The translations under genes were made by a program, and so were the position numbers. A stretch of 5,211 nucleotides of DNA from Spirochaetales bacterium (GTDB taxonomy: Bacteria; Spirochaetota; Spirochaetia; DTKZ01), in the NCBI GenBank assembly GCA_031266855.1, contig JAISAF010000227.1, positions 1 to 5,211 on the forward strand. The letters are read 5' to 3'. Positions 1 through 5,133 of this stretch are shown here, piece after piece. Each line of letters begins with the position of its first letter. Position 1 is the first letter of the stretch. The notes under the pieces are model-generated. The model saw nothing but the letters and a program-made list of their open reading frames with translations, searched no databases and was not told the DNA's origin.

Positions 1-839
1 TAGCCGAGCCAGCCCCCGACATCCCCGCCCGCGCCGGGCAGAATTCCCACAATAATCCCAATGATGGAGGACCGGATAATATTGGGAATTGCCTGTATGA
101 TTTCTTTCAGAGGAGGCGCGGCCTTTCCGCTGATGTCGGGTATTTCCGTTTTTTCTCCCCGGCGAATGGCTTCGATACTTTCCGCCTGAATCATCACCTG
201 CGACAGCGAAAAAAGCCCGATAAGCGCGGGAACAAGCTGAATGCCCGACTCAAGCTCGGAGATTTTATAGGTAAAGCGCGGTACTCCAACGGTAATATCA
301 AAGCCGATAAAACTGATGCACAGGCCCGCCACACCCGCGATAAGACCTTTCAGCATATTGTCCCCCGCCAGGGAGCCGATAATGGTAAGCCCGAAAACCG
401 CTATCAGAAAATACTCAGGCGCGTTGAACATCAGCGACACCCGCGCCAGGGGAGGCGCGATAAACAGAAGGGCAATGGCGCTCAGCGTACCGCCCGTCAT
501 GGAAGCGACCGTACTTATGCCGACCGCCTGTAGACCATAGCCCTGCTGTGTCAGCGCGTAGCCATCCATTGCCGTGGCGGCTGATGCCGGAGTTCCCGGC
601 GTACAGATCAGTATCGCCGTAATGGACCCGCCGTAAATGGCAGAAGTATAAAGAGCCGTCAGCATAATAAGCGCCGCGGTGGGATGCATGCCAAAGGTAA
701 TGGGAATCAGCAAAGCTATGCCCATAGTAGCGCCCAACCCGGGAAGAGCGCCGATAAACATACCGCCCACGACGCCCACCAGTATTCCAAGGAAAGTTTG
801 AAAATTAAACAAATTTGCCAGTAGCTGTGAAGTAATCAT
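1..839 (-). CDS. tctA: TctA, large membrane subunit of a tripartite tricarboxylate transporter (3' end cut by window edge)
   Basis: This is the large permease subunit of a TTT-family secondary transporter, which moves a carboxylate across the inner membrane using an ion gradient and receives it from TctC. About 279 codons are visible of a family length near 500; the frame stays open to the window edge. The family hallmark GALPGLGATMGIA is at residues 30-42, followed by YGGSITAIL (69-77) and TPGTPASAATAMDGY (80-94). A second internal-repeat motif, GILPGAGGDVGGW, is at about 265-277, where many relatives have a Ser-Ile-Ala-like continuation instead of Asp-Val-Gly. Hydrophobic segments alternate with short loops throughout. 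The ATG at 839 is preceded by AAGGGG with a 7-nt gap and lies 28 nt after the tctB stop, so it is the last visible gene of the tctCBA operon. The family call is very secure; the substrate cannot be read from the sequence. Confidence 0.96.
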   Translation of the reverse strand, partial: MITSQLLANLFNFQTFLGILVGVVGGMFIGALPGLGATMGIALLIPITFGMHPTAALIMLTALYTSAIYGGSITAILICTPGTPASAATAMDGYALTQQGYGLQAVGISTVASMTGGTLSAIALLFIAPPLARVSLMFNAPEYFLIAVFGLTIIGSLAGDNMLKGLIAGVAGLCISFIGFDITVGVPRFTYKISELESGIQLVPALIGLFSLSQVMIQAESIEAIRRGEKTEIPDISGKAAPPLKEIIQAIPNIIRSSIIGIIVGILPGAGGDVGGWLG

Positions 840-867
840 AATTTTACCCCTTGAGGTTAAACATGGA

Positions 868-1314
868 TCATGGCATAACAACTTTTAAAAGCCGCACAAA
901 AAGAACGTAAACAAACAGATTCAGCACGATATCAGTAATAACTAGAACACGGATGCTCCTGACTCCATAAAAAATCATGAACACAGGAACAAATATGGCT
1001 GTCGCGATAAAAAAGCCTGTAAACCTGATAAGCGCCATGTAAAGCGCCACAATGCCAAATACAATAAGCGGAGTACGGATAACTTTGAATTTGAGCAGGG
1101 TATCGCTTTTGAGCGTCAACTCAGGGCGCAGGGTTTTCCGGATTCCCAGGATTGCAAGCAGTACGGACATGATTATCAGCGTTACAAGCATGAGATTAGG
1201 AAACTGCGCCGCTTCAGGATGAATCTTTGCCGCTTCAAAATAGAAAAAAAGCGAAATGGCTGTCAAAATACCACCGATATACACATCGTTATTGATTTTA
1301 CGTTTTTCACTCAT
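868..1314 (-). CDS. tctB: TctB, small membrane subunit of a tripartite tricarboxylate transporter
   Basis: This is the small, poorly conserved membrane subunit of the TTT transporter, partner of TctA; its exact mechanistic role is not settled. The protein is 148 residues, normal for the family. It starts MSEKRKINNDVYIGG and has about five hydrophobic segments, roughly at residues 11-28, 39-58, 79-96, 98-116 and 118-142. The PEAAQFPNLML stretch after the first segment is typical of TctB proteins. I chose the ATG at 1314 because AAGGAG lies 8 nt upstream. An in-frame ATG at 1359 would add 15 residues, but it lies inside a perfect stem-loop and has no Shine-Dalgarno sequence. It lies between tctC (67 nt upstream) and tctA (28 nt downstream). 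The family is judged from position, size and topology more than from motifs. Confidence 0.9.
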   Translation of the reverse strand: MSEKRKINNDVYIGGILTAISLFFYFEAAKIHPEAAQFPNLMLVTLIIMSVLLAILGIRKTLRPELTLKSDTLLKFKVIRTPLIVFGIVALYMALIRFTGFFIATAIFVPVFMIFYGVRSIRVLVITDIVLNLFVYVLFVRLLKVVMP

Positions 1315-1339
1315 AACCAGGGCTCCTTGTAAAATTACC

Positions 1340-1361
1340 GGATGCCCCCGATGGGGCATCC
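1340..1361 (-). promoter_or_regulatory. Intercistronic stem-loop between tctC and tctB
   Basis: GGATGCCCC and GGGGCATCC form a perfect 9-bp stem closed by a 4-nt loop, in the 67-nt gap between the tctC stop and the tctB start. On the transcript (minus) strand it is followed by GGTAATTTTAC, which is too weak a U-run for a full terminator. This suits a partial terminator or an mRNA-stabilising hairpin that leaves more tctC message than tctBA. Such hairpins after binding-protein genes are known in other transporter operons. The effect here is inferred. Confidence 0.6.
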
Positions 1362-1381
1362 ATCAAAACCGGAAGCGCAAA

Positions 1382-2374
1382 TTACTTTTGCCAGCCCATG
1401 GCACCGCCCATACCCTTTATTCTTTCCGCTTCGGCCCCGGCGTGTTTTTCAAAATCCTCCGGCCCAATGTAATCAACATCCAGACCCATTTCCGCCATTT
1501 TTGCTATTTGCTCCTGATTCGTAATCGCGTCCTGGAGCGCTTCAGCCAGTATTTTGACGACTTCCGGGGGAGTGCCTTTTTTGCAGGCAAAAGCGCGCTG
1601 GCTGGAAATTACGATATTTTCACCGATACCCAGTTTGTTCCACACAGGTACATGAGGCATAAGACGGGAAGTGTCCTGCGAAAACACAACAATTGTTTTA
1701 AGTTCGTTATTCTTTTCGGGAATCAGTACTTCCCCGACATTCGCCGCGGCAGCATCAACGTGCTTACCTAAAAGAGCGGCGTAACTATCCTTGAAACCGT
1801 TACCCGGAACCATAGTAATGCCGGTACCCACAGCCGCGTTAAAAAGCACAAGCAAAATATGATCGTCGGTTCCCACGCCGGTAGTCGCCATGGTTACAGG
1901 ATTGGTTTTTGCATAGGCAATAAAACTCTTCAAATCGGTAAACCGGGTTTCATCGGCGCGGATAGCTATAACGCAGGAATCGGTAACATGATTAGCCAGC
2001 ATCTGAAAATCCCCGATAGTCTTGGTTCTTCCCAAAGCCGGGTCAAGGTAGCCGGGATAAATTGTAGGCAAATTGATCATGGCAAAGGTATACCCGTCCG
2101 CCGGAGCGGCAAGCATTCTTTCCCATCCTACCCAGCCGGAGGCCCCGGTCGGATTTGTAACATTTATTGTAGTTCCCAGCTTCTTTTCCATGTAGGGAAC
2201 GACCATGCGCGCGCCAATGTCAGAACCGCCGCCCGGTGCCCAGGGGCAAATAAGAGTAATGGGTTTATCCGCGGGAAAAGCAGGCGCGGCGGAAGCTCCC
2301 TCGCCCGCACCGCCCGCAAAGACCCCAAAAACACCTGTACACAGAAGCGCACACACCACAGCAATCTTTTTCAT
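1382..2374 (-). CDS. tctC: TctC, periplasmic solute-binding protein of a tripartite tricarboxylate transporter (Bug family)
   Basis: This is the extracytoplasmic binding protein that captures the carboxylate and hands it to TctA/TctB. It has 330 residues, the usual length. Residues 1-20 are a signal peptide (MKKIAVVCALLCTGVFGVFA) with likely cleavage before Gly-Gly-Ala-Gly-Glu. Cys8 and Cys12 are not in a good lipobox, so a soluble or spirochaete-type exported protein is more likely than a lipoprotein. Family motifs follow in order: KPITLICPWAPGGGSD (37-52), NPTGASGWVG (74-83), PADGYTF (91-97), then AYAKTNPVTMATTGVGTDDH in the first half of the mature domain, and KKGTPPEVV in the C-terminal part, matching the family AGTP-x-x-VV signature. 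The ATG at 2374 has GGAGG 9 nt upstream. It is the first gene of tctCBA and is followed by an intercistronic hairpin that may raise its level over the membrane subunits. The ligand is unknown; Bug proteins bind diverse carboxylates and some amides. Confidence 0.95.
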   Translation of the reverse strand: MKKIAVVCALLCTGVFGVFAGGAGEGASAAPAFPADKPITLICPWAPGGGSDIGARMVVPYMEKKLGTTINVTNPTGASGWVGWERMLAAPADGYTFAMINLPTIYPGYLDPALGRTKTIGDFQMLANHVTDSCVIAIRADETRFTDLKSFIAYAKTNPVTMATTGVGTDDHILLVLFNAAVGTGITMVPGNGFKDSYAALLGKHVDAAAANVGEVLIPEKNNELKTIVVFSQDTSRLMPHVPVWNKLGIGENIVISSQRAFACKKGTPPEVVKILAEALQDAITNQEQIAKMAEMGLDVDYIGPEDFEKHAGAEAERIKGMGGAMGWQK

Positions 2375-2436
2375 CTCAGTTATCCTCCGTTTGTTATTTT
2401 TACTACATATTTTATTTTTCCTGTTGTATTTACGCC

Positions 2437-2465
2437 ACTATAACCCCACACGGATAAATTGGCAA
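2437..2465 (-). promoter_or_regulatory. Sigma-70-type promoter for tctCBA
   Basis: On the minus strand a -35 box TTGCCA (2465-2460) and a -10 box TATAGT (2442-2437) are separated by 17 bp. Transcription would start near 2430, giving a leader of about 55 nt before the tctC ATG. The leader is A/T-rich and carries the GGAGG ribosome site. This is the best promoter-like pair in the 506-bp spacer and suits the start of a three-gene operon. Confidence 0.6.
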
Positions 2466-2532
2466 GCAAATTTTTTATAAATTTTTCAGATTTTACAGCG
2501 GAATTTTTATGAAGAAACTGCACACGGGGCCA

Positions 2533-2561
2533 CCCGGCGCCCGGACAGGCCGGGATTTTTT
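2533..2561 (+). terminator. Weak terminator-like hairpin plus T-run, no matching gene
   Basis: CCCGGC (2533-2538) pairs with GCCGGG (2549-2554), or alternatively CCCGG (2540-2544) with CCGGG (2550-2554). The stem is followed by A and then six T (2556-2561). It has the shape of a Rho-independent terminator for plus-strand RNA, but no plus-strand gene ends here. It could instead be a structural element in a long tctC leader read on the other strand. Confidence 0.25.
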
Positions 2562-2645
2562 CAATTGTCAGGAAATTGGATTGTATGACAGGACTCACCC
2601 ATCACAGTAAATTTCAGATAACCCGCCGCCGCGCAAAAAACAGTT

Positions 2646-2673
2646 TTTATAAGGAAGCTCCAGGAATTTTCAA
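2646..2673 (-). promoter_or_regulatory. Possible distal second promoter upstream of tctC
   Basis: On the minus strand TTGAAA (2673-2668) and TATAAA (2651-2646) are 16 bp apart. A transcript from here would begin near 2639 and carry about 265 nt of leader into tctC, crossing the GC-rich foldable segment at 2533-2554. The boxes are reasonable, but chance pairs are common in A/T-rich spacers. Confidence 0.3.
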
Positions 2674-2880
2674 TTTATGATTTCCCGGCCCATTGATTTT
2701 CAGTCATAGTAGCTTGATTACACGTAAAAGCATGTTTTTAGCAGACTGTTGAAAAAGTCTATTTCAGGGAATTTTCGGTATTCTTCGCCAAAACGCAGGT
2801 TATGTAATTCCTTACTTATACAATAAAAAATTGCTAAACACGATCCCGGCAAAAAACATCGAAATTAATTAAACAGCCTG

Positions 2881-3735
2881 TTAAAGAGGATTCAGCTCAT
2901 CGTATTTTTTCAGCCGGGCATTAATTTCCGCCGGATTTAATCTGCGCGTTATATCGGCGGAAATAAGTTCCGCCAGAAACACGGCGACGACACGGGAATT
3001 GTTAAAGGAAATATTATTCAGCCCCACGGTAAGCAGAATATCCGCACCCCTGGCAAGCGGCGCGGTAGCTTTATCGGTAACAACAATCCTCTTCGCTCCC
3101 GACTTTCTAATAAAAGCGGAAATGTTTTGCGCCGCCCCGGAATAACGCTGAAAACTGAAAATGACCGCGCAATCCCTGCCGTCAATATCAAGAAGAGGTT
3201 CAAACGAGCTTGCGTCAGCATACAAAACAGGATGCACCCTGGGAAGATTCTGCGCAAAAAGATGAGTAAACATAAAAGCAAGATCCTGACTGCCCCGCGG
3301 CCCGACAATATATTTATGACGGCTGGCAATAAGGCATTTTGAAATTTCCTCAATTTTTTGCATACCATTCCGCTTGAAAGTATCCTCAAAATTCTGAGTC
3401 ATTATCCTCATCATGGAACGCACAAGGTCATCGTCCGCCAGATACGGAATAATGCGGGTCAGCCGCTCAAAAGGGGTTGACTGCCCATCAGCGCCGTTCT
3501 CCATGTGTTCGCTGATACGGGAACGGATATTCTTCTGCAAATCCGCAAAACCCGAATATCCCAATGACCGGGCAAAGCGTATAACAGACGCGTCGCTGAC
3601 TCCAAGTTCCGTAGAAATATCATCCGCTGTCATAAAACAAATCCGTGAAAGATTTTCCAGCGCAAAGTCCGCGATGCGCCGTTCAGTCTTTGTAAGCCGC
3701 GCGTCTTTAATCTTGTTTTCCAGTGACGGTATCAT
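2881..3735 (-). CDS. RpiR-family transcriptional regulator (N-terminal HTH, C-terminal SIS domain)
   Basis: This is a DNA-binding regulator whose family senses phosphosugars through its SIS domain. The 284 residues are the normal length. Residues 1-75 are the RpiR helix-turn-helix domain: LTKTERRIADFALEN (14-28) and a recognition region GVSDASVIRFARSLGYSGFADL (45-66, split here as GVSDASVIRF and ARSLGYSGFADL). The SIS domain spans roughly 125-255, with KYIVGPRGSQ (141-150), IFSFQRYSG (192-200), KRIVVTDKATAPLARGADI (215-233). The usual GxGxS and SxSGxT phosphosugar loops are replaced by GPRGSQ and SFQRYS, a variant seen in an Arg-Tyr-Ser subgroup of the family. The ATG at 3735 fits the family start, and the next Met (35) would destroy the HTH. 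There is no Shine-Dalgarno sequence, and a promoter lies immediately upstream. It is divergent from the aldolase and upstream of tctC on the same strand, so it is a likely local regulator of both; repressor or activator cannot be told. Confidence 0.95.
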   Translation of the reverse strand: MIPSLENKIKDARLTKTERRIADFALENLSRICFMTADDISTELGVSDASVIRFARSLGYSGFADLQKNIRSRISEHMENGADGQSTPFERLTRIIPYLADDDLVRSMMRIMTQNFEDTFKRNGMQKIEEISKCLIASRHKYIVGPRGSQDLAFMFTHLFAQNLPRVHPVLYADASSFEPLLDIDGRDCAVIFSFQRYSGAAQNISAFIRKSGAKRIVVTDKATAPLARGADILLTVGLNNISFNNSRVVAVFLAELISADITRRLNPAEINARLKKYDELNPL

Positions 3736-3742
3736 TATCTTT

Positions 3743-3772
3743 TGTATACACGAGAAAATCCCTGTCTGTCAA
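3743..3772 (-). promoter_or_regulatory. Promoter of the rpiR-family gene, abutting its start codon
   Basis: On the minus strand TTGACA (3772-3767) and TATACA (3748-3743) are separated by 18 bp. The ATG begins at 3735, only 7 nt after the -10 box, which is where transcription would normally begin. The mRNA would then be leaderless or carry only one to three leader bases, in line with the absence of a Shine-Dalgarno sequence. The -10 lies within the 8-bp palindrome TGTATACA (3743-3750), a natural place for an autoregulatory operator. Confidence 0.55.
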
Positions 3773-3823
3773 CAAACTCCCGGCAAACCGTCAACGTATA
3801 TGAATTTTTATTTTTTGGGCGCA

Positions 3824-3872
3824 TTTTTTTCGGTCAGGGAATTTGCGCCGCAAATTCCCTGACCGAAAAAAA
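3824..3872. repeat. 49-bp perfect palindrome (24-bp arms, 1-bp centre)
   Basis: The left arm 3824-3847 begins with seven T, then CGGTCAGGGAATTTGCG. The right arm 3849-3872 is its exact reverse complement, ending in seven A; the centre is C3848. Either strand's RNA would start with U and end with A, so it is not a Rho-independent terminator. It could extrude as a cruciform or form a very stable RNA hairpin. It lies between the regulator's promoter and the aldolase promoter, about 50 bp upstream of the regulator's -35 box. Confidence 0.9.
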
Positions 3873-3874
3873 CC

Positions 3875-3933
3875 GGGCTTTCCGCTCCAAGTCCTCGGAT
3901 TTGCCCATGCAAATCCTGTGGGCTTTCCGCTCC
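3875..3933. repeat. Duplicated 14-mer flanking an 8-bp inverted repeat
   Basis: GGGCTTTCCGCTCC occurs exactly at 3875-3888 and 3920-3933, a 45-bp period. Between the copies lies GGATTTGC-CCAT-GCAAATCC (3897-3916), a perfect 8-bp stem with a 4-nt loop. The block begins two bases after the 49-bp palindrome, so the two may be parts of one element. A GC-rich stretch with alternating GCGC follows at 3941-3962. Confidence 0.75.
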
Positions 3934-3976
3934 TATCCCTTGCGCGCGCACCAGCGGCAGCGCGGAACCAGAATTT

Positions 3977-4042
3977 ACCGCGAAGTCGAAAAAGTTAAAT
4001 AAGTTTTTGAACTTTCGGCCTTTTTTTTGACTTCTTCGCGGT
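3977..4042. repeat. Inverted pair of an ACCGCGAAG repeat, left of the aldolase gene
   Basis: A plus-oriented copy starts ACCGCGAAGTCGAA (3977-3990) and continues to AAATAAGTT at 4005. A minus-oriented copy starts ACCGCGAAGAAGTC at 4042 and reads leftward to AAGGCCGAAAG near 4010. The same two units reappear downstream of the aldolase gene. The run of eight T at 4021-4028 lies between the arms. Confidence 0.6.
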
Positions 4043-4107
4043 TTCTCTCTTTCTTCCTCCATGTGTCGGCCATGTTTTTATTTTGCATAGTTCTGAGCTA
4101 CCGCCTG

Positions 4108-4135
4108 TTGACAAATCCGTTCAAAAGCGTATCAT
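4108..4135 (+). promoter_or_regulatory. Sigma-70-type promoter of the aldolase gene
   Basis: A perfect -35 box TTGACA (4108-4113) and a -10 box TATCAT (4130-4135) are separated by 16 bp. Transcription would start near 4142, leaving about 27 nt of leader that contains AAGGAG (4157-4162) ahead of the ATG at 4169. The -35 is embedded in TGTTGACA, the same octamer as at the -35 of the divergent regulator gene. Confidence 0.65.
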
Positions 4136-4168
4136 AAAAACACTTTCCGGGAAGTTAAGGAGAATACT

Positions 4169-4924
4169 ATGAATGTCAAGGAAAAAGCGAAATCCGGCGT
4201 AATGGTTTGCGGAACAATGATCCGCACGATTCGTAACCCCTCGGTGGTTTGTCTGGCAAAAAACGCGGGGCTGGATTTTGTGATGTTCGACTGCGAGCAT
4301 GGCGCCTATACAACCGAAACCCTGCATGACCTGTGCATGACCGCTCTGGCTCTGGATTTGGAATGCTTTGCCCGCGTTCCTACAGGAACCAGGGATTATA
4401 TTTCGCGTTTTCTTGATTGCGGAATTTCCGGTATTATGACGCCCATGACGGAAACAGCCCAACAGGCGGAAAATCTTGTGCGTTACGCGAAATACGCTCC
4501 TATGGGTAACAGAGGGTTTACCGCCGCGGCCAATACCGGCTACCGGGGCGGGAAACATTCCGTGGTAATGGCGGAAGCCAACGCCCGCGTATGGGCCATC
4601 GCGCAGATTGAAACGCGCCCCGGCGTGGAAAACTGCGAGGAAATCGCCGCGACCGAAGGCATAGACGCTCTACTTATCGGGCCGAATGATCTGTCAATAG
4701 AGCTTGGCGTTCCCGGCGATCTGGACAATCCTATAGAAATCGAGGCTATCAAAAAGGTGGCGGCGGCCTGCAAAAAGCACGGCAAACTGTTCACCGTTCA
4801 CGCGAAACCGGAGTATCAGGATAAATTCAGGGGCGATTTGAGTTTTATTATGCAAATGGGCGAGGCCGAAATCCTGACCGAAGGATTTAAAAAAATAAAA
4901 ACCTTCGCGGACAACTACCGTTAA
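4169..4924 (+). CDS. HpcH/HpaI-family class II aldolase (2-keto-3-deoxy acid type)
   Basis: This is a cytoplasmic metal-dependent aldolase of the HpcH/HpaI group, whose members cleave 4-hydroxy-2-oxo acids to pyruvate (or a related 2-oxo acid) plus an aldehyde. It is complete at 251 residues. The residues known from E. coli HpaI all have counterparts shifted by one: Glu43-His44 in FDCEHG (His as base), Arg69 in ARVP, Gln146 and Glu148 in AQIET, and Asp174 in GPNDLS. Glu148 and Asp174 would be the metal ligands. LDCGISGIMTPM (82-93) and APMGNRGF (110-117) are further family signatures. The ATG at 4169 has AAGGAG 6 nt upstream and a consensus promoter about 30 nt before that. The protein is Cys-rich (eight), in keeping with an anaerobe. 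It is divergent from the RpiR gene. The exact substrate is open: a 2-keto-3-deoxy sugar acid (as for YfaU/GarL), 4-hydroxy-2-oxoheptanedioate, or a related compound. Confidence 0.95.
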   Translation: MNVKEKAKSGVMVCGTMIRTIRNPSVVCLAKNAGLDFVMFDCEHGAYTTETLHDLCMTALALDLECFARVPTGTRDYISRFLDCGISGIMTPMTETAQQAENLVRYAKYAPMGNRGFTAAANTGYRGGKHSVVMAEANARVWAIAQIETRPGVENCEEIAATEGIDALLIGPNDLSIELGVPGDLDNPIEIEAIKKVAAACKKHGKLFTVHAKPEYQDKFRGDLSFIMQMGEAEILTEGFKKIKTFADNYR

Positions 4925-4960
4925 ACCTGACCTACAATTCGGGGAATGACTAACTCAAAA

Positions 4961-5055
4961 AGAATTACCGCGAAGTCGAAGACTGGCAAGGCCGAAGAAG
5001 CAAAAAAGGAAGAGAAAACCGGGGTTTTGTACCGGAACTTATTTGACTTGGCGGT
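4961..5055. repeat. Second inverted pair of the ACCGCGAAG repeat, right of the aldolase gene
   Basis: The plus-oriented copy AGAATTACCGCGAAGTCGAA (4961-4980) matches 3970-3990 except for one missing T. It goes on to AAGGCCGAAGAAG (4988-5000), which resembles the minus-oriented left copy. The minus-oriented copy reads ACCGCCAAGTCAAATAAGTT from 5055 to 5036, matching the left plus copy with one base change and a 9-bp deletion. A 62-codon Lys/Glu-rich open frame across this repeat (4946-5134) has no ribosome site and is more likely repeat-derived than a gene. Confidence 0.6.
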
Positions 5056-5133
5056 TAAAATTTCTTTCAAAACATTAGGGGGTGTCTCTAAAAACCCGGT
5101 TGCTGTTCCTGCGCACAGGAGAAAATTAGTATA

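Larger units (their letters stand above)
2375..2880. other. 506-bp noncoding spacer between the regulator gene and tctC
   Basis: No convincing gene is seen on either strand. It holds the tctC promoter (2437-2465) and a possible distal one (2646-2673). It also has a GC-rich foldable block followed by six T on the plus strand (2533-2561), and an IS-end-like stretch AGACTGTTGAAAAAGTCT (2743-2760). The part next to the regulator stop is A/T-rich with only a weak hairpin (AACAGCCTGTT, 2872-2882), so no clear terminator for the regulator is visible. Confidence 0.6.
3736..4168. other. 433-bp divergent intergenic region
   Basis: This separates the start of the regulator gene from the start of the aldolase gene. 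From left to right it holds the regulator promoter, an A/T-rich stretch, the 49-bp palindrome, the duplicated 14-mer block, a GC-rich stretch, the left pair of inverted repeats, and the aldolase promoter. Open frames across it in both directions are low-quality, lack ribosome sites and simply read through the repeats. Confidence 0.7.

Noticed and set aside
1315..1359. Longer tctB start at 1359 adding 15 residues
   Set aside because: That ATG lies in the stem-loop and has no ribosome site, while the ATG at 1314 has AAGGAG at ideal spacing and gives the usual TctB N-terminus.
2339..2374. TctC as a lipoprotein (Cys8 or Cys12)
   Set aside because: Neither cysteine is preceded by an acceptable lipobox, and a standard cleavage site after Ala20 is better.
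2380..2598. 72-codon minus-strand frame directly upstream of tctC
   Set aside because: It spans the tctC promoter, has no Shine-Dalgarno sequence, and resembles no known protein.
3808..4062. 84-codon minus-strand frame and 86-codon plus-strand frame across the divergent intergenic region
   Set aside because: Both simply translate the palindrome and repeats, lack ribosome sites, and mirror each other because of the inverted symmetry.
4208..4336. Cysteines of the aldolase at residues 14, 28, 42 and 56, exactly 14 apart
   Set aside because: They fall on successive strands and helices of the TIM barrel, so the spacing likely reflects the beta/alpha repeat length and chance, not a metal site.
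4878..4907. CGAAGG...CCTTCG inverted repeat at the end of the aldolase gene as a terminator
   Set aside because: The loop is long, the stem is only 6 bp, it is inside the coding region, and no T-run follows.
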